NCBI GenBank assembly: GCA_028690445.1
Contig: JAQVBE010000018.1
Location: 1 to 64,000 of the forward strand
Reading direction: 5' to 3'
Length of the DNA: 64,000 nucleotides
Source: Aliarcobacter sp.
Lineage (GTDB): Bacteria; Campylobacterota; Campylobacteria; Campylobacterales; Arcobacteraceae
The position numbers were made by a program, and so were the translations under genes. The notes beneath the pieces were generated by a model that saw only the letters and a program-made list of their open reading frames with translations, had not been told where the DNA came from and did not search any database. Positions 9,017 through 18,404 of the stretch are shown here, in pieces (position 1 is the stretch's first letter; the number at the start of each line of letters is the position of its first letter).

Positions 9017-10371
9017 TTTATAAATCATTATTCCTATCTTCTCTAATAATATCATCAAGTTTTTCACTCGAACTTGATGATATAGTAAAAAAAGATGTAA
9101 ATGAATTAGCACTTCAAAATGTTATTAAAATAGCAGTACTCAATGATTCATGGTTAAAAGGTAATGAATATTCACAAGAAGCTATAGAAGAAAGTAGTAT
9201 TGCTGCTGGTACTTATGCTGACCCTAAAGTAACAATTGGTGCAGCTAATATACCAACTGATACATTTGATTTAAATCAAGAAGCTATGACTCAATTAAAA
9301 GTAGGTATTTCTCAAATGTTTCCAAGAGGAGATAGCTTAGAAATAAGACAAGAACAACTTAAATTACAAGCTAGCCAATATCCATATCAAAGAGAAGATA
9401 GAAAGGGCAAACTAACTGTACAGATTGCTCAACTTTGGTTAGAAGCATATAAAGCTCAAGAAAGTATTGCTTTAATTGAAAAAAACCGTTCTTTATTTGA
9501 ACAATTAGCAGATATAGCTGAGTCAAGTTATTCTTCAACATTTGGAAAAACAAGACAACAAGATATTATAAGAGCACAACTAGAATTAACAAAATTAGAA
9601 GACAGACTTACCTTATTAAAACAAAAAAAAGATACAGCACTATTAAGTTTATCAGAGTGGTTATCTGATTCTACAGAGGATAAGATTAATAGTGGAAATA
9701 TTTTGGAAAGTTCAAATTTACTATTACCTAGAAGTTTCCCTAATATTGAAATGATTAATCCAAACTACTTCAATCTTAAAGAAGATTCGGAAAAAATATT
9801 AACTATGTTTGAGAATCATCCTTCTATAAAAAATATTGAACAGAAAATTAAAGCAACTTCTAAAAGTATTAAATTAGCAAGAGAAAATTATAAACCACAA
9901 TTTTCAGTAAATACAAGTTATGCAAAAAGAGAAGATGATTTAATGGGAAGAAATAGAGCTGATTTATTTTCTGTTGGACTTACTTTTGATCTTCTCATAT
10001 TTGTTAAAAATAAGCAAGAAAAAGAGCTTAAAGTAGCAATGCTTAAAACAAAGTCAGTTGAAACTGAAAAGATTTTGCAATATAAAAAACTTTTTAGTTT
10101 ATATGAAACTACAAAAGCAGATTTAATAAGATTAAAAGAAAGACAATCTTTATATTTAACAAAATTGTTACCACAAATGAATGAACAATCTGAGGCTTCA
10201 TTAACTGCATATACAAATGATGATGGAGATTTTCCAGAAGTTGTAAGGTCAAGAATATCACTATTAAATGCACAAATTGATATATTGAATATAAATGTTG
10301 ACATTCAAAAAAATATTGTTAAATATAATTATCTTTTTACAGATAATGCAGAAAATATAGTAAATAGATAA
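9013..10371 (+). CDS. TolC/CusC-like outer-membrane efflux channel
   Basis: A 452-residue outer-membrane factor with a signal peptide (residues 1-18) and the two long alpha-helical repeats of the OEP family (roughly residues 70-240 and 260-440). Typical features include GISQMFPRGDSLEIR and a coiled region rich in Gln/Lys/Glu. In tripartite Cus-type systems this protein forms the channel for Cu/Ag export with an adaptor (CusB) and an RND pump (CusA). Only the N-terminus of the adaptor follows here and no pump is present, so the channel may be orphaned or served by proteins encoded elsewhere. Confidence 0.88.
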   Translation: MIYKSLFLSSLIISSSFSLELDDIVKKDVNELALQNVIKIAVLNDSWLKGNEYSQEAIEESSIAAGTYADPKVTIGAANIPTDTFDLNQEAMTQLKVGISQMFPRGDSLEIRQEQLKLQASQYPYQREDRKGKLTVQIAQLWLEAYKAQESIALIEKNRSLFEQLADIAESSYSSTFGKTRQQDIIRAQLELTKLEDRLTLLKQKKDTALLSLSEWLSDSTEDKINSGNILESSNLLLPRSFPNIEMINPNYFNLKEDSEKILTMFENHPSIKNIEQKIKATSKSIKLARENYKPQFSVNTSYAKREDDLMGRNRADLFSVGLTFDLLIFVKNKQEKELKVAMLKTKSVETEKILQYKKLFSLYETTKADLIRLKERQSLYLTKLLPQMNEQSEASLTAYTNDDGDFPEVVRSRISLLNAQIDILNINVDIQKNIVKYNYLFTDNAENIVNR

Positions 10372-10381
10372 GGAAAAAACA

Positions 10382-10708
10382 ATGAAATTTAGTTTATTCG
10401 TAGCTGGTATTCTTTTAGGTGGAGGAATCACTTATTTTGGATTAAATTCCTTAGAAAAACCTATAAATCAAAATTCTCCAAGTGAAAATAAAAATATTGA
10501 AAAAAAACCTCTTTACTGGGTAGCACCAATGGATGCAAATTATAAAAGAGATAAACCTGGAAAATCTCCTATGGGAATGGATTTAATTCCATTTTATGGT
10601 AATGAAGGGGGTGGCCCAGATGAAGGTAAAGGAACTGTAAAAATTTCACCAACAGTTGTAAATAATTTAGGTGTAAGAACTGATATAGGCTATCTTCATA
10701 CTAAGTAA
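10382..10708 (+). pseudogene. Truncated CusB-type efflux adaptor (N-terminal 108 residues)
   Basis: Residues 1-24 form a signal or membrane anchor. They are followed by the heavy-metal-binding motif WVAPMDANYKRDKPGKSPMG and then by the start of the membrane-fusion domain (VVNNLGVRT). Intact CusB-like adaptors exceed 350 residues, so the hairpin, lipoyl and barrel domains are missing. Homology appears to stop near 10690, about 20 nt before the first copy of the direct repeat at 10712. That makes this the broken edge of the copper island, with cusA lost. A short secreted metal-binding peptide may still be made. Confidence 0.8.
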
Positions 10709-10711
10709 TTT

Positions 10712-11225
10712 ACACCCAAAGTACATGCATTCTTTAGAATACAGCTGAAATATGTATGTTCTACACCCAAAGTACATCAAAAACTACCTTGTATGTTACT
10801 AATGCAAAAACATTGCTAAAACCTTTCAAACTATCGATAAATAGGCATAGTAGAAGTTATTACTAGCTAAATTTTACACCCATATCTCATCAACATACAC
10901 CCAAAGTACACTATTTACACCCAAAGTACATCAACACTCAATGGCATACACCCAAAGTACAAGTTCCTAAAAATAGGAAATACACCCAAAGTACACTATA
11001 CGAATATGCTAGATTTTTATTTAAAATTGTAAGCAAAAGTAATTACGAAATCTAATATATAAGCGATTTTAAGGGGTTGAAACGAAGTTATGCTCTTAAT
11101 TACAAATGATTACACTTCACCCAAAGTACATCAAATACAACCAAAGTACATTAACCAAGCACCCAAAGTACATGAAAACGATTAAAATTTACACCCAAAT
11201 CACACTAGTTTACAACCAAAGTACA
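10712..11225 (+). repeat. Direct-repeat field (iteron-like, ACACCCAAAGTACA)
   Basis: Six perfect or near-perfect copies start at 10712, 10763, 10897, 10917, 10948 and 10982. Single-mismatch or variant copies start at 11117, 11137, 11159 and 11212, with weak copies at 10875 and 11191. All are on the same strand. Most start-to-start distances are 20-22 or 31-34 bp, i.e. close to two or three helical turns, so proteins bound to them would lie on one face of the DNA. This is the pattern of replication-initiator iterons or of a partition/operator cluster. No Rep protein is recognised nearby, so origin function is inference. Confidence 0.75.
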
Positions 11226-11243
11226 CTATGCTCTAAAGACTAT

Positions 11244-11291
11244 AAAAGACTTTTAAAGAAGTCTTTTTATTAGGACTCTTTTTAGGAGTCC
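11244..11291 (+). terminator. Tandem hairpins after the repeat field
   Basis: Hairpin one is AAAAGACT paired with AGTCTTTT (11244-11267), followed by TATT. Hairpin two is GGACTC paired with GAGTCC (11273-11291), followed by an A-rich stretch. The first has a T-run on both strands and could terminate transcription in either direction, isolating the repeats from flanking genes. Confidence 0.55.
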
Positions 11292-11519
11292 ATAAAAAGT
11301 AAAAGAAGAAATATAATTACAAAGAAAAATCAATCCAAGTCATTGTTTTTTATATTCTAGCAGAAAGTTTTTTTTAATTATAGATATTATAATACTAAAA
11401 TATCTATATAATTTGATAAGATAATTTACAATTTAAATATCTTTCAAAATCTACTTATGACCCTCTTATAAAATTTAATGTAAAATGTAGATATTTTTAA
11501 ATTTAAAAAGGTGATTATT
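11292..11519. other. AT-rich stretch beside the direct repeats
   Basis: About 230 bp of very AT-rich DNA with no gene. In plasmid origins a segment like this next to iterons is the strand-opening region, and this one also contains several TATAAT-like sequences that could drive the gene at 11520. AAGGTGAT at its end is the ribosome-binding site for that gene. No DnaA box was recognised with confidence. Confidence 0.4.
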
Positions 11520-11858
11520 TTGGAAACTATAAATAATAGACTAATTAATATTGACAAACAGATGTTAGCTGATATTGAGGGTTCTTATTTGTCGATTTAT
11601 AAAATCAAAAAAGATAGTAAACCATTTTTAAATTTAATTGAAAAAAATAAAACACTAGAAGAAGCTGCATATATTGTAAATCCAAATTTTAATGATGCAA
11701 AAGGAAGTGTATTCTTAAAAGATGATGGAGAGTTATTATATGAAGCAGATTTTTTTGCAAATACAATTATAAATGAACCTTTGGATTTTGAGTACAAAGT
11801 CAAAGAATATACTTATAATCATCCATTTTCAAAAACATTTCATAGCTTTTTTTTATAA
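11520..11858 (+). CDS. Small protein of unknown function, probably frameshifted near its end
   Basis: A TTG start at 11520 behind AAGGTGAT gives a protein of about 112 residues that I do not recognise (LETINNRLINIDKQ at the start, FLKDDGELLYEADFF centrally). The frame ends just after a run of eight Ts (11848-11855). With seven Ts the frame would continue for 21 further codons, with the plausible sequence KQLTSKELVRDVFIYARG, to a TGA at 11920-11922 that overlaps the next gene's ATG. The overlap suggests the longer frame is ancestral. Whether the T8 is a mutation, a slippage switch or a sequencing error cannot be told. Confidence 0.5.
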   Translation: METINNRLINIDKQMLADIEGSYLSIYKIKKDSKPFLNLIEKNKTLEEAAYIVNPNFNDAKGSVFLKDDGELLYEADFFANTIINEPLDFEYKVKEYTYNHPFSKTFHSFFL

Positions 11859-11918
11859 ACAATTGACAAGTAAGGAACTGGTTAGAGATGTTTTTATTTA
11901 TGCTAGAGGAGACAATCG

Positions 11919-12605
11919 ATGAATTTAATTGAATCTCATAGAGTCGAGCATAAACAATCCCTAACTGATACATTTGAAAAAGAAGTAGTAGCTTTTTTAA
12001 ATTATCATGAGGGTGGAATAATTTATATTGGAGTTGATAAAGATGGCAAAATAGTAGGTTGCCAAAATCCTGATGAAACGCAACTCAAAATTAAAGATAA
12101 ACTCAAACATAATATCGCTGATTACACCACTAAAAATCCTCCTGTATTTGAGATATTTAGTGATCGTATAGAGATAACTTCCACAGGTGGATTATCGATT
12201 ATTAAAAATATAGATGATTTTTTTTCTGGTTATTCAAACCCTACGAGTAGAGAACTTATGAGGATATACAAAGATTTAGAACTAGTGGAACATCTAGGTT
12301 CAGGACTAAATAGAATATTAGAAGCTTATGATAAAGATAGCTTTGTCATGAAACAAAACTATATGAAAAATATTTTTTATAAAAATGAAACACCTTTGGA
12401 TGGCGTAGTATCTGGCGGTGTAACAGAACTTTTAGAGTTTATACAAATAAATCCTGGATTGAAAGCAAATGAATTAAGCAAACATATTGACACACCATTA
12501 AGAACTGTTCAAAGATGGCTTAAACAATTAAAAGATGAAAATAAAATAGAGTTCCAAGGAGCACCTAAAACTGGTGGATATGTTTTAAAGGATATGAAAT
12601 CTTGA
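11919..12605 (+). CDS. AlbA_2-domain protein with internal deletion
   Basis: A 228-residue protein whose N-terminus is a clear AlbA_2 (Schlafen-type) DNA-binding domain (FEKEVVAFLNYHEGGIIYIGVD, residues 19-40 in part). At about residue 63 it jumps to the C-terminal part of the usual HATPase region (FEIFSDRIEITSTGGL) and then to LGSGLNRI and a winged-helix end (LRTVQRWLKQL). Full-length relatives are near 480 residues and include an N-box containing HNDY in the middle. About 200-250 residues have been lost in frame. It overlaps dnaG by 4 nt. If made, it could bind DNA but not ATP. Confidence 0.7.
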   Translation: MNLIESHRVEHKQSLTDTFEKEVVAFLNYHEGGIIYIGVDKDGKIVGCQNPDETQLKIKDKLKHNIADYTTKNPPVFEIFSDRIEITSTGGLSIIKNIDDFFSGYSNPTSRELMRIYKDLELVEHLGSGLNRILEAYDKDSFVMKQNYMKNIFYKNETPLDGVVSGGVTELLEFIQINPGLKANELSKHIDTPLRTVQRWLKQLKDENKIEFQGAPKTGGYVLKDMKS

Positions 12606-14281
12606 TCTCTAAAACTTCAATAGAAAATTTAAAAAATCAAATTGATATTGTTGATATAGTTTCTTCATTCATAGAGCTAAAAAAATCAGGTGCAAATTTT
12701 AAAGCTTGTTGCCCTTTTCATGGAGAAGATACACCATCTTTTACAGTGAGTCCAGCAAAGCAGATATACCATTGTTTTGGATGTTCTAATGGCGGAGATG
12801 CTATTAAGTTTGTTATGGAGTATGAAAAACTTTCTTATCCTGAAGCAATAGAGAAAATAGCAGCACTTACAAACTTCAATCTTGAATATGATAACAAGGA
12901 CTCACAAGCTCTAAATACTTCAATTCTTGATGCGGTTAACAATTACTATCAAAACAATTTATTTAGCAATTCAAATGCACTACAATATCTCAATTCAAGA
13001 GGAATTACAAAAGAATCTATATATAAATTTCAAATAGGCTATGCATCTAGCTCTAATGACACGATAACCTATCTAAAAAACAACTTTTTTGATCTAAGCA
13101 TGGCAATAGAGCTTGGAATCATTGATAGTGGTTCTAATGGCTTGTATGCAAGATTTATAGAAAGAATTACATTTCCAATATTTTTGCAAAGCGGTAAGTT
13201 AGTAGGGTTTGGTGGAAGAACCATATCAGGACATAATGCAAAGTATGTGAATTCTCCTGCAACAAAGCTTTTTAACAAGTCTGCATTGCTCTTTGGATAC
13301 AACCTTGCAAGAGAAAATATTTATCAATCAAAAGAGATAATAATTACAGAGGGTTATCTTGATGTAATAATGCTCCATCAAGCAGGATTTACGAATTCAG
13401 TAGCAACACTTGGAACTGCACTTACATCTCAACACATACCGCTTTTAAAAAAATCAGATGCAAAAGTAATATTGGGCTATGACGGTGATAAAGCTGGTAT
13501 GGAAGCTGCTTATAAAGCTTCAATACTATTAGCACAAAATGACTTCCTTGGTGGAGTTGTGATTTTTCAAAATGGACAAGATCCTGCTGATTATGTAAAA
13601 GAGGGTAGGGTAGATGAATTAAAGTCCCTACTTTTACACCCAAAGTACTTTGTTGAATTTGCATTAGATTACATTGTTAAGGATAATTTAGGAAACTATA
13701 GATTTGATATAAATAGACCAGAAGAAAAGCAAAAAATACTAGTAAAAATAGAGGAATTTCTTTCTACATTAAAGCCTGTAATGGCTGAAGAGTTCAAGGG
13801 TTATGCTGCACATCTTATAAATTTACACCCAAAGTACATCAAGACACAAAAAACAAACACACTGAAAAACAACTACAAAACACCTAATAGCCCTCAAAAT
13901 CAGATGGTCGATATCACTGAAATATTAATCCTACAAGGGATTTTAAACTATCCTGATAAAAAAGAAATTATATTAACTGCACTTGATAGTTCGATGTTTG
14001 ATTTACACAGGGAAGAATTTGAATATTTACTAAATGGAAATATAGAAAAGCTAACATCAATTATTGCAAGAACAGAACTTCAAACATTAACCCTTAAAGA
14101 ATATCAAATTCAACTATGTGATTTTTTATTGAAATATTACAAAAAACAATTTGAACTTATCTCTAAAGATAAAACTTTAACTTTCAAAGAAAAATCAACC
14201 GCTACAAAAGAGTTTAGAATAATTGAACAAAGATTAAAAGGTAGAAATTTATTGCCTTTTTTTAATTTGAGGAAAAATTAA
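12602..14281 (+). CDS. dnaG: DNA primase
   Basis: DnaG-type primase of 559 residues that makes RNA primers at replication forks. Visible parts are the N-terminal zinc finger (C37, H40, C58, C61), the RNA polymerase/Toprim core with the acidic residues E250 (ITEGYLDV) and D294/D296 (GYDGDKAG), and a C-terminal helicase-contact region. The TTG start gives MISKTSIENLKN, the usual DnaG beginning in this phylum, with AAAGGA upstream. Two copies of the window's direct repeat lie inside the gene at 13636 and 13825, each read as LHPKY. Whether this is the host primase or an extra plasmid copy is unknown; its context favours plasmid-borne. Confidence 0.93.
   Translation: MISKTSIENLKNQIDIVDIVSSFIELKKSGANFKACCPFHGEDTPSFTVSPAKQIYHCFGCSNGGDAIKFVMEYEKLSYPEAIEKIAALTNFNLEYDNKDSQALNTSILDAVNNYYQNNLFSNSNALQYLNSRGITKESIYKFQIGYASSSNDTITYLKNNFFDLSMAIELGIIDSGSNGLYARFIERITFPIFLQSGKLVGFGGRTISGHNAKYVNSPATKLFNKSALLFGYNLARENIYQSKEIIITEGYLDVIMLHQAGFTNSVATLGTALTSQHIPLLKKSDAKVILGYDGDKAGMEAAYKASILLAQNDFLGGVVIFQNGQDPADYVKEGRVDELKSLLLHPKYFVEFALDYIVKDNLGNYRFDINRPEEKQKILVKIEEFLSTLKPVMAEEFKGYAAHLINLHPKYIKTQKTNTLKNNYKTPNSPQNQMVDITEILILQGILNYPDKKEIILTALDSSMFDLHREEFEYLLNGNIEKLTSIIARTELQTLTLKEYQIQLCDFLLKYYKKQFELISKDKTLTFKEKSTATKEFRIIEQRLKGRNLLPFFNLRKN
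13636..13838 (+). repeat. Two copies of the direct repeat inside dnaG
   Basis: Copy one covers 13636-13648 (13 of 14 bases) and copy two 13825-13838 (14 of 14). Copy two also shares flanking bases with the intergenic copy at 10917, giving 22 identical bases (13821-13842 versus 10913-10934). Both are in the same orientation as the field at 10712-11225 and are read in the same frame as Leu-His-Pro-Lys-Tyr. The 189-bp spacing equals 18 helical turns. Confidence 0.8.
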
Positions 14282-14493
14282 ATTATCAAAATTTACAAAA
14301 AAATATTTTAAGAAAAGGCGGCTCAATCATCTTACAATTAAGACCTAAACTAGTAGAGTTACCAAAATTACAATAATAACAATTTGTAATAAATGTGATT
14401 ATATCTGTTTCAAAATAAAAATTATTTAACCATCTTCAAAGCATGAATACAATACAATTCATCTCATGAATAAATCCTACAAAAGGTTAAGAG

Positions 14494-14829
14494 TTGAATC
14501 AAGAAGAGATTGAGTTAGAGATACTTAAAAATACTGGAAAAGTAATTTCTCATAAAACTTTAGCAGAAGAAGTTGGCTACAGTGTTGGTAAAGTGAATTA
14601 TGTACTTAGAGGTCTTATTGAAAAAGGACTTATAAAAGCAGAAAGATTTATCAATTCTGATAAAAAACTTCAATACAAATATTTACTCACTGAAAAAGGT
14701 ATCAAAGAAAAAGTTGATATCACTCAAAGATTTATCGATAGAAAAAAAGCAGAATATGATAAACTTCAAGCGGAAATGGAACTCTATAAAAAACAGTATG
14801 ACTATGCCAAAGAGAGTGTAGTTAAATAA
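14494..14829 (+). CDS. MarR-type EPS-associated transcriptional regulator
   Basis: A 111-residue protein with a winged helix-turn-helix (residues 5-60, [21 protein letters not shown]) followed by a C-terminal coiled coil (residues 75-108). It matches the small regulator family found at the head of exopolysaccharide and O-antigen clusters. A TTG start follows AAAGGTTAAGAG. It overlaps ugd by one base (TAATG), so it is the first gene of the long glycan operon and probably controls it. The 212-bp gap upstream must hold the operon promoter; I could not fix its boxes. Confidence 0.8.
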   Translation: MNQEEIELEILKNTGKVISHKTLAEEVGYSVGKVNYVLRGLIEKGLIKAERFINSDKKLQYKYLLTEKGIKEKVDITQRFIDRKKAEYDKLQAEMELYKKQYDYAKESVVK

Positions 14830-16049
14830 TGAAAAAAAAATCATATAAAATAGCAATAGCAGGAACAGGATATGTAGGTCTATCAAATGGACTCCTTTTA
14901 GCTCAAAATAATGAAGTGGTTGCATTAGACATCATCCCAGAAAAAGTAGAGATGCTTAAAAATAAAAAATCTCCAATAGAAGATAAAGAGATAGAAGAGT
15001 ACTTGAAAAGAGATGATTTAAACTTCACTGCAACTCTTGATAAGGAAGTAGCTTACAAAGATGCAGACTATGTGATCATAGCAACACCTACAGATTATGA
15101 TCCTGAAACAAATTATTTTAACACTAGAAGTATAGAGTTTGTAGTAGCTGATGTATTAAAATACAATGCTAATGCAACTATGGTTATAAAATCAACTATT
15201 CCAGTAGGTTACACAAAGTCTTTAAGGGAAAAGTTTAATACTCAAAATATCATCTTCTCTCCAGAATTCTTGCGAGAAGGGAAAGCCCTCTATGACAATC
15301 TATATCCTAGTAGAATAATTGTAGGGGAACAAAGTGAGAGAGCTACAATATTTGCTAACCTTTTAGCAGGTGGGGCTATCAAACAAAACATCGATATACT
15401 TTTCACAGACTCCACAGAAGCAGAAGCTATCAAACTCTTTGCAAATACATATCTTGCTATGAGAGTAGCATACTTCAATGAGCTAGACTCTTATGCAGAG
15501 TCACATGGACTAAATACAGAACAAATCATAAAAGGTGTGGGATTAGATCCAAGAATTGGAACACACTATAACAACCCTAGCTTTGGATATGGTGGATACT
15601 GTTTACCAAAAGATACAAAACAACTCTTAGCAAACTATGCGGATGTTCCATCAAATATGATAGAAGCTATCGTAAAAGCAAACTCTACAAGAAAAGACTT
15701 TATAGCAGATTCAATCATAAAAAAACTCCAAAATAATTCAACATTCAACATTCATAATTCAAAATTAAATACCGTAGGTATCTACAGACTTACTATGAAA
15801 ACAGGAAGTGATAACTTTAGAAGTAGTGCAATACAGGGGATAATGAAACGAATCAAAGCAAAAGGGATAGAAGTAGTTATCTACGAACCAGCACTTGATG
15901 AAGATAACTTCTTTAACTCAAAAGTGATAAAAGATTTAGATGAGTTCAAGGCTATAGCAGATGTGATAGTGGCAAATAGACTAAGTGAAAACTTAACTGA
16001 TGTAAAAGATAAAGTTTACACGAGAGATATATTTAATAGTGATTCATAA
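14829..16049 (+). CDS. ugd: UDP-glucose 6-dehydrogenase
   Basis: Oxidises UDP-glucose to UDP-glucuronate with two NAD+. A 406-residue protein with an N-terminal Rossmann motif ([10 protein letters not shown], residues 10-19). The central helix and active-site block [16 protein letters not shown] contain the catalytic Cys and Lys, and the C-terminal domain holds [15 protein letters not shown]. Size and motifs match the single-domain bacterial Ugd type. Its product feeds the 4-epimerase encoded 9 nt downstream. Confidence 0.93.
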   Translation: MKKKSYKIAIAGTGYVGLSNGLLLAQNNEVVALDIIPEKVEMLKNKKSPIEDKEIEEYLKRDDLNFTATLDKEVAYKDADYVIIATPTDYDPETNYFNTRSIEFVVADVLKYNANATMVIKSTIPVGYTKSLREKFNTQNIIFSPEFLREGKALYDNLYPSRIIVGEQSERATIFANLLAGGAIKQNIDILFTDSTEAEAIKLFANTYLAMRVAYFNELDSYAESHGLNTEQIIKGVGLDPRIGTHYNNPSFGYGGYCLPKDTKQLLANYADVPSNMIEAIVKANSTRKDFIADSIIKKLQNNSTFNIHNSKLNTVGIYRLTMKTGSDNFRSSAIQGIMKRIKAKGIEVVIYEPALDEDNFFNSKVIKDLDEFKAIADVIVANRLSENLTDVKDKVYTRDIFNSDS

Positions 16050-16058
16050 AGGATAAAT

Positions 16059-17123
16059 TTGAAGATACTAGTAACAGGAACAGCAGGATTTATAGGCTAC
16101 CACTTAGCTAAAAAACTTCTTGAAAGAGGAGATGAAGTAGTAGGTCTTGACAATATAAACGACTACTATGATGTAAACCTAAAATATGCAAGGCTAAATG
16201 AACTTGGAATAGATAAAGATGAGTTAAAAGACAATGTATTAGTATCGTCAAAAACTTATCCAAAACATAAATTCATCAAAGCAAACCTAGAAGATAGCCA
16301 AACTATAAATAACCTTTTTGAAACTGAAAAGTTCGATGCAGTATGCAACCTAGCAGCTCAAGCAGGAGTAAGATACTCTATAGAAAATCCCCATGCTTAT
16401 ATCCAGTCAAATGTAGTAGGATTTATGAATATCTTAGAAGCTTGTAGAAATTATGATGTAAAAAACTTATCTTATGCTTCAAGCTCATCAGTATATGGAC
16501 TAAACAAATCTCAACCGTTCAAAACTAGTGACCATACAGATCATCCAGTATCTCTGTATGCAGCTACTAAAAAATCAAATGAACTTATGGCTCACACATA
16601 CTCTCATCTATATGGAATTTTGGCAAGTTCTTTGAGATTTTTCACAGTCTTTGGTGAGTGGGGAAGACCAGATATGGCTCCAATGCTTTTTGCTGATGCT
16701 ATCACAAATGACAGACCTATAAAAGTATTTAACCATGGAAATATGAGTAGAGATTTTACTTATGTAGGTGATATAGTAGATGGTATCATCAAGGTTATAG
16801 ATAATCCTGCAAAACCATCAGATAAATTCGATGCAAACAATCCAGACCCATCTATATCAACTGCACCATATAGAATCTATAACATTGGGAACAACTCTCC
16901 AGTGCAACTCTTGGATTTTATAAAAACATTAGAAAAAGCTATAGGCAAAGAGGCTACAAAAAACTTCATGGATATGCAAGATGGTGATGTGGTATCTACT
17001 TATGCAGATGTAAGTGACCTTATCAATGACTTTGGGTATAAACCTGATACATCGCTTGAAGTGGGGATTGAGAGATTTGTGAAATGGTATAAAGAGTTTT
17101 ATACTGATAAAAATAAAATTTAG
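16059..17123 (+). CDS. UDP-glucuronate 4-epimerase
   Basis: An extended short-chain dehydrogenase of 354 residues. It has the NAD-binding GTAGFIGYHLA at the N-terminus, Ser/Thr from ASSSSVYG, and the catalytic YAATKKSNE (Tyr and Lys). The long DNINDYYDVNLKYARL segment is typical of epimerases acting on UDP-glucuronate to give UDP-galacturonate. A TTG start follows AAAGGATAAA. Directly after ugd, it implies that hexuronic acids are built into the surface glycan. Confidence 0.9.
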   Translation: MKILVTGTAGFIGYHLAKKLLERGDEVVGLDNINDYYDVNLKYARLNELGIDKDELKDNVLVSSKTYPKHKFIKANLEDSQTINNLFETEKFDAVCNLAAQAGVRYSIENPHAYIQSNVVGFMNILEACRNYDVKNLSYASSSSVYGLNKSQPFKTSDHTDHPVSLYAATKKSNELMAHTYSHLYGILASSLRFFTVFGEWGRPDMAPMLFADAITNDRPIKVFNHGNMSRDFTYVGDIVDGIIKVIDNPAKPSDKFDANNPDPSISTAPYRIYNIGNNSPVQLLDFIKTLEKAIGKEATKNFMDMQDGDVVSTYADVSDLINDFGYKPDTSLEVGIERFVKWYKEFYTDKNKI

Positions 17124-17135
17124 TTGGAGGAAAAT

Positions 17136-18404
17136 TTGAAAGATAAAATTTGCGTAATAGGACTTGGGTATGTTGGGCTTCCACTAGCTCATGCTTTTAG
17201 TGAAAAATATGAAGTAGTAGGTTTTGATATAAACAAAGCTAGAATTGATGAACTTAATAGTGGATTTGATAGAACTTTAGAGTTAAATGAAACTCAAGTC
17301 AAAGAGTCTTTAGAAAACGGTATGAAATTTACTTTGGATGTAGAAGTGATTAAAGATTGTAATGTTTATATAGTTACAGTTCCAACTCCTATTGATGAAA
17401 GTAATGAACCAGATCTTACTCCAATAGTTAAGTCAACTGAAACAGTTGGAAAAGTGCTTAAAAAAGATGATATTGTAATCTATGAATCTACAGTTTACCC
17501 AGGTGTTACAGAAGAAGTATGTGTGCCTATTTTGGAAAAATTTAGTGGATTAAAGTTTAATGAAACATTTTTTTGTGGATATTCTCCCGAGAGAATTAAC
17601 CCAGGAGATAAAGAACACACAGTTACCAAGATACTGAAAATTACTTCTGGTAGTACGCCAGAGATTGCTAAAAAAGTAGATGACCTTTACAAGTCAATCA
17701 TAATAGCAGGTACTCATTTAGCTCCTACGATTAAAGTAGCAGAAGCTGCAAAAGTGATAGAAAATACACAAAGAGATGTAAATATTGCTCTTATAAATGA
17801 ACTTGCTATGATTTTTGATCTTATGGATATTAATACCCATGATGTTATAGAAGCAGCAGGAACAAAATGGAATTTTATCAAACTTACTCCTGGTCTTGTA
17901 GGTGGTCATTGTATCGGTGTTGACCCTTATTATCTTACTCATAAAGCTCAAAGTTTAGGATATATGCCAAATCTTATTTTGGGAGCAAGACAAATAAATA
18001 ATGGTATGAGTAAATTAATAGCCGATAAAGCTATCAAAAAAATGGTGAAATTTGATAAAAAACTCAAAAATGCAAATGTTTTAGTGCTAGGTGTTACTTT
18101 TAAAGAAAATTGCCCTGATATGAGAAACTCAAAAGTATTAGATATTATCAAAGAACTTCAAGAGTATGAGTGTAATGTAGAAGTGTATGATTATTGGGTT
18201 GACAAAAGTGATATCGAATCAAAACATCTTAATTTTATAAACGAATTACCACTAAATAGTAACAAATATGACTCTATTATAGTTGCAGTTGGTCATGATA
18301 AATTTAAAGAGATCACAACTGAACAATATCAGGGAATGTCAAATGGAGAGCCAATCATCATAGATGTAAAAGGTATCGTAGAAAAACCAACATGGAGACT
18401 GTAA
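17136..18404 (+). CDS. UDP-N-acetylhexosamine 6-dehydrogenase (TviB/WbpO-like)
   Basis: Nucleotide-sugar dehydrogenase of 422 residues. N-terminal GLGYVGLPLA binds NAD; the active site is GGHCIGVDPYYLT, the version seen in TviB/WbpO-type enzymes that oxidise UDP-GlcNAc or UDP-GalNAc to the uronic acid. I chose the TTG at 17136 because GGAGG lies six bases before it; an upstream TTG at 17124 lacks spacing. It supplies the UDP-HexNAcA that WbpB, WbpE and WbpD downstream convert to a 2,3-diamino uronate. It is a distinct enzyme from the Ugd at 14829. Confidence 0.9.
   Translation: MKDKICVIGLGYVGLPLAHAFSEKYEVVGFDINKARIDELNSGFDRTLELNETQVKESLENGMKFTLDVEVIKDCNVYIVTVPTPIDESNEPDLTPIVKSTETVGKVLKKDDIVIYESTVYPGVTEEVCVPILEKFSGLKFNETFFCGYSPERINPGDKEHTVTKILKITSGSTPEIAKKVDDLYKSIIIAGTHLAPTIKVAEAAKVIENTQRDVNIALINELAMIFDLMDINTHDVIEAAGTKWNFIKLTPGLVGGHCIGVDPYYLTHKAQSLGYMPNLILGARQINNGMSKLIADKAIKKMVKFDKKLKNANVLVLGVTFKENCPDMRNSKVLDIIKELQEYECNVEVYDYWVDKSDIESKHLNFINELPLNSNKYDSIIVAVGHDKFKEITTEQYQGMSNGEPIIIDVKGIVEKPTWRL

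Noticed and set aside
10712..11225. Possible CRISPR array
   Set aside because: The repeat is only 14 bp, copies vary, and spacing ranges from 20 to 135 bp, unlike uniform repeats and spacers; it fits phased protein sites instead.
14282..14493. JUMPstart/ops element before the glycan operon
   Set aside because: GGCGGCTC at about 14318 is similar to the start of ops (GGCGGTAG) but the rest does not match, and no pairing partner was found.
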